A stretch of 43,882 bases of DNA from Chitinophagaceae bacterium (GTDB taxonomy: Bacteria; Bacteroidota; Bacteroidia; Chitinophagales; Chitinophagaceae). Shown here piece by piece: positions 41,124 to 43,882 of the stretch. The stretch is from assembly GCA_020847395.1 (NCBI GenBank), contig JADLCD010000075.1, positions 1-43,882 of the forward strand. The letters run 5' to 3'. Below the pieces are notes generated by a model. That model was not told the origin of the DNA. It ran no database searches and saw only the letters and a program-made list of their open reading frames with translations. Position 1 is the stretch's first letter. Each line of letters begins with the position of its first letter. The translations under genes and the position numbers were made by a program.

Positions 41124-43571
41124 ATGGGACAGGTACTGACTATAATATTTATTCTTTTTTGTACCCTTTTTTTAAACCCGATTGCCCAATCTCAGGAAGT
41201 TAAAAAATCAATTCCCGATAAGCTGCTTGCATGGTTTCAAAAATACCCACAGGAAAAAATATATGTCCATACCAGCCAAACTTCAGTAGTCGCAGGCGAT
41301 ACCTTGTGGTACAAGCTATATGCAACTTCTTTTGGCATGCCTACAACAATCAGTAAAGTAGTCTATGTACAATTGGTTGACAAGGCTGGGAAGATGGTGG
41401 CAGAAAACAAGCTTTTATTGAATGACGGGTGTGCCAATGGTAATATTGATATTTCGCCAAAGTTGCCCGCTGGCATTTATTCTTTAAGGACGTATACATC
41501 GTGGATGATGAATTTTGATGAAGTTTACCTGTTTCATAAAGACATCCATATCCTTAATTCTAAAATAAAAGATAATGATTCTGCTACCCAAATAATTCAA
41601 AATTATTTGATTAATTTTTTCCCGGAAGGCGGCGATTTGGTAGATAGCCTTACCAATAAGGTAGCATTCAAAGCCACTGACATAAAAGGGTTACCAATAA
41701 ATGTGTATGGCGCTATTAAAGACAACGGCAAGGAGATAATCTCCTTCAAATCCCTGCACGATGGCATGGGATTCTTTTATCTGCTGCCTTTACTCAATCA
41801 TTCTTATAATGCCGAAGTACATTTTCCTGATGGCTCAATGAAAGATTTTCTTTTGCCTGCTCTCAAACAGGAAGGTTATATTCTGGCGGTATCGAAAATA
41901 AATACAGAAGATATCGAAGTAGTCGTTGCGTGTAAAACACAAGGGGCAGTAAAAAAGGACAATATTATATTAGTCGCTTCTCAAAATAATGGAAAAGTGG
42001 TTTCGTATAATATACTATTGGATAAAGAAGGAAATGTCGTTACAATCCCTAAAAAATATTTTCAGACGGGAATAGTACGCCTGACTTTGTTCAATACAGA
42101 CAATGTGCCGCAGGCAGAACGGGTATTGTTCGTAAACCACCAAGATGCTTTAGCCTTGCAGCTTAACCAGGATACAATTTCATTCTTGCCCAAAGCAAAG
42201 TCGGCATTTACTTTAAAGTTTAAAAGCAATACGTCTATAATGCCCAAAGGCAGCTATTCTATATCTGTAATTGATGCCGATTTAAAAGACAGCGTTTCCT
42301 CAAACATTCTTTCTACCTTATTATTGACAAGCGAATTGAAAGGCTATATCCACCATCCCAATTATTATTTTGAAAATAACAACGATACCACAACTCAAGC
42401 ACTGGACCTGGTAATGCTGACCAACGGCTGGCGGCGGTTTAGCTGGCAGCAAATACTGGAAAACAAACCACAGGTATTAAAATATTATCCTGAAAATTCA
42501 TTAAACCTGTTAGGAAAGATAATCAACTATAATGCAGCTAATCTTAAAGGCAAGCTTCCGGTTTCTTTTCTTATTCAAAACACAGATTCAACTAAATATA
42601 TAGGTTATTTTGAACCAGACAGCGCAGGCAAATTTATTCTTAAAGATTATAATGTGTATGGGAACTCCATTGTGTACTTCAACGGTGTGGATGAGAAAAA
42701 GAAGAATACGAAAAATCCGCAAGTTCATTTTTATACCACTTCTTTAGATACTTCGCTTATAGCTCCTTATGTTATTGCCCCGGAAGCACCGTTGTTAAAT
42801 ACCAATGCTGTTAAAAATATTCTTATACAAACGGCGGCATACGATTTGGTAACATTAAAAGAAGTTATTGTTAAAGCATCTGTTTCCAAAAAAGATTCTT
42901 TGGCAAAAATATACGTGAGTCCATTGTTTGTAACTGACAGATATTTTGACATAAATCTTGCAAATAATTTTTATCCCAGCAGCATTCCTATTATAGAGTT
43001 TATGAAAGGCCGCTTTCCGGGAATGCTAATTTCCGGAGATCGGGCTAACGGCTATATATTTTCGTACCGGGGTTCTGCCTTTGGTAACCTAAGCAGGAAA
43101 GATAACCCAACAGGTTTTCCCATACCTTACTTCTATCTGAACGAAACCCTTACCACGTTGGACGTTATCCAAAACATGCCGTTAAGTGATGTAGCGCTTA
43201 TACGGTTTAATCCACCCCCATTTTTCGCAGCTCCATTAAACGGAGGGTCTGTAGGCGCTATTTGTATATACACCAAAAAAGGTGGTACTGCTTCGGACAA
43301 TTCTTCTCTCGCAGGCGAATATAAACAATACATATTTAAAGGCTTTACACTCTCACGACAGTTCTTTTCTCCCAACTATGAACAAGCTGCAAACAGAGAT
43401 ATCAAAGATAACAGGACAACACTCTATTGGAATCCTAATATATTATTTGATGATAAAGGGACTTTTCATTTTTCAATGTTCAATTCCGACCATGCAAAAA
43501 AATATTACGTGCAGGTGGAAGGCATGAGCGATGACGGAAGGTTATTGCATTATGAGAAAGAAATAAAATGA
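41124..43571 (+). CDS. Large secreted MG2-like protein with TonB-plug-like C-terminus
   Basis: 815 residues. Signal peptide VLTIIFILFCTLFLNPIAQSQ. Residues about 35-145 (EKIYVHTSQTSVVAGDTLWYK; KLPAGIYSLRTYTSWM) resemble the MG2 domain of bacterial alpha-2-macroglobulins. FFPEGGDLVDSLTNKVAFKA starts a further beta domain. Residues about 580-735 (TLKEVIVKASVSKKDS; MKGRFPGMLIS; GSVGAICIYTKKGG) resemble a TonB-dependent-receptor plug, but no barrel follows. This architecture is frequent in Bacteroidota and has no established role. Same strand as the VCBS pair with a 95-bp gap. Confidence 0.82.
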   Translation: MGQVLTIIFILFCTLFLNPIAQSQEVKKSIPDKLLAWFQKYPQEKIYVHTSQTSVVAGDTLWYKLYATSFGMPTTISKVVYVQLVDKAGKMVAENKLLLNDGCANGNIDISPKLPAGIYSLRTYTSWMMNFDEVYLFHKDIHILNSKIKDNDSATQIIQNYLINFFPEGGDLVDSLTNKVAFKATDIKGLPINVYGAIKDNGKEIISFKSLHDGMGFFYLLPLLNHSYNAEVHFPDGSMKDFLLPALKQEGYILAVSKINTEDIEVVVACKTQGAVKKDNIILVASQNNGKVVSYNILLDKEGNVVTIPKKYFQTGIVRLTLFNTDNVPQAERVLFVNHQDALALQLNQDTISFLPKAKSAFTLKFKSNTSIMPKGSYSISVIDADLKDSVSSNILSTLLLTSELKGYIHHPNYYFENNNDTTTQALDLVMLTNGWRRFSWQQILENKPQVLKYYPENSLNLLGKIINYNAANLKGKLPVSFLIQNTDSTKYIGYFEPDSAGKFILKDYNVYGNSIVYFNGVDEKKKNTKNPQVHFYTTSLDTSLIAPYVIAPEAPLLNTNAVKNILIQTAAYDLVTLKEVIVKASVSKKDSLAKIYVSPLFVTDRYFDINLANNFYPSSIPIIEFMKGRFPGMLISGDRANGYIFSYRGSAFGNLSRKDNPTGFPIPYFYLNETLTTLDVIQNMPLSDVALIRFNPPPFFAAPLNGGSVGAICIYTKKGGTASDNSSLAGEYKQYIFKGFTLSRQFFSPNYEQAANRDIKDNRTTLYWNPNILFDDKGTFHFSMFNSDHAKKYYVQVEGMSDDGRLLHYEKEIK

Positions 43572-43882
43572 TTTATGTGTATTTAATTGTATGTAAATGA
43601 TATTTGATTTTTATGAACGTTATTCAAACCCTTTGGACACATAATTCATCAAATTATGTATCAGAAAAGAGCGGTTGGCTTTCATCCGAATATAATCTGA
43701 TGAGTTGGGCATTAAGTTGTTTACAATTGAGGCAATTTTATAATCAGGTAACGCTTTTTCAGAGTTGTTGGTGTTCACAAGCGCCGTTGTTGTGTGTTCG
43801 TGAGTAGGCAAAGTGCGTTGGCAACACCAACAACGATTGAGTTTTGATACGGTATTTTCACAGTTGTTGGTGCAAGTGCCGT
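43572..43882. repeat. Non-coding right end with GTTGTTGGTG repeats
   Basis: No convincing gene. GTTGTTGGTGTT (43764-43775) and AACACCAACAAC (43823-43834) are exact inverted arms. AGTTGTTGGTG...GCCGT occurs directly at 43763-43787 and again, with a 4-base deletion, at 43862-43882 where the window ends. The rest of the array, if any, lies outside. Confidence 0.6.

Noticed and set aside
41124-43571. Full TonB-dependent receptor
   Set aside because: A plug-like segment is present near the C-terminus but only about 80 residues follow it, too few for a barrel.
43604-43807. Small gene after the MG2-like gene
   Set aside because: Frames on both strands overlap repeat DNA and show no recognisable features.
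43763-43882. CRISPR array or tracrRNA at the right edge
   Set aside because: Only two imperfect direct copies and one inverted piece are visible, with no constant repeat length and no cas gene.

Overview
The window looks like a chromosomal segment of a Bacteroidota bacterium, most probably of the Chitinophagaceae/Sphingobacteriales type. The grounds are two SusC/SusD pairs, DUF5686 and CarboxypepD_reg-like proteins, a CreD operon with a winged-helix regulator, AT-rich TAnnTTTG-like promoter boxes, a general lack of Shine-Dalgarno sites, and short palindromic repeats typical of these genomes. No rRNA, tRNA, insertion sequence or convincing CRISPR array was seen.

Region 1 (1-12.7 kb) is mixed housekeeping and accessory DNA. 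The left edge holds most of a leucyl-tRNA synthetase gene (leuS, minus strand). Its reading frame is continuous but carries two in-frame DUF559 (Vsr-like) endonuclease cassettes, each bounded by CTCTCCC/GGGAGAG-type palindromes, plus a third in-frame palindrome that encodes LPAGRQG. ftsX and pheS follow on the plus strand, then a secreted protein of unknown function, an extended-SDR dehydrogenase and a CarboxypepD_reg protein. Next come an orphan UmuD-like protein with both catalytic residues replaced, a 2H phosphoesterase, a GxxExxY nuclease cassette flanked by inverted and 78-bp direct repeats, a PA0069-type radical SAM protein and an MBL-fold hydrolase.

Region 2 (12.7-24.3 kb) holds a large TolB-like/Omp85-like outer-membrane protein. 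A minus-strand run follows: membrane protein, winged-helix regulator, CreD, B12-binding radical SAM protein, diacylglycerol/undecaprenol kinase, DUF1361 protein. Two nearly identical 24-bp CTTTGA...TCAAAG motifs sit immediately upstream of the membrane-protein gene and of creD, and are probably the regulator's operators. DUF5686 and MazG-like genes close the region.

Region 3 (24.3-43.6 kb) is a nutrient-acquisition-like locus: susC-susD, terminator, susC-susD, terminator, two tandem paralogous VCBS/FG-GAP plus ASPIC/UnbV lipoproteins, and a large secreted MG2-like protein with a TonB-plug-like C-terminus. It has no recognisable hydrolase, sigma/anti-sigma pair or hybrid two-component regulator. 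Both susC leaders share a CAA(A/C)CGTTTG motif resembling a LacI-family site. The last 300 bp hold diverged direct and inverted GTTGTTGGTG repeats that run off the window.

The most interesting theme is small endonuclease genes (two DUF559, one GxxExxY) carried between short palindromic repeats. In leuS two of them are translated as part of a presumably essential enzyme.
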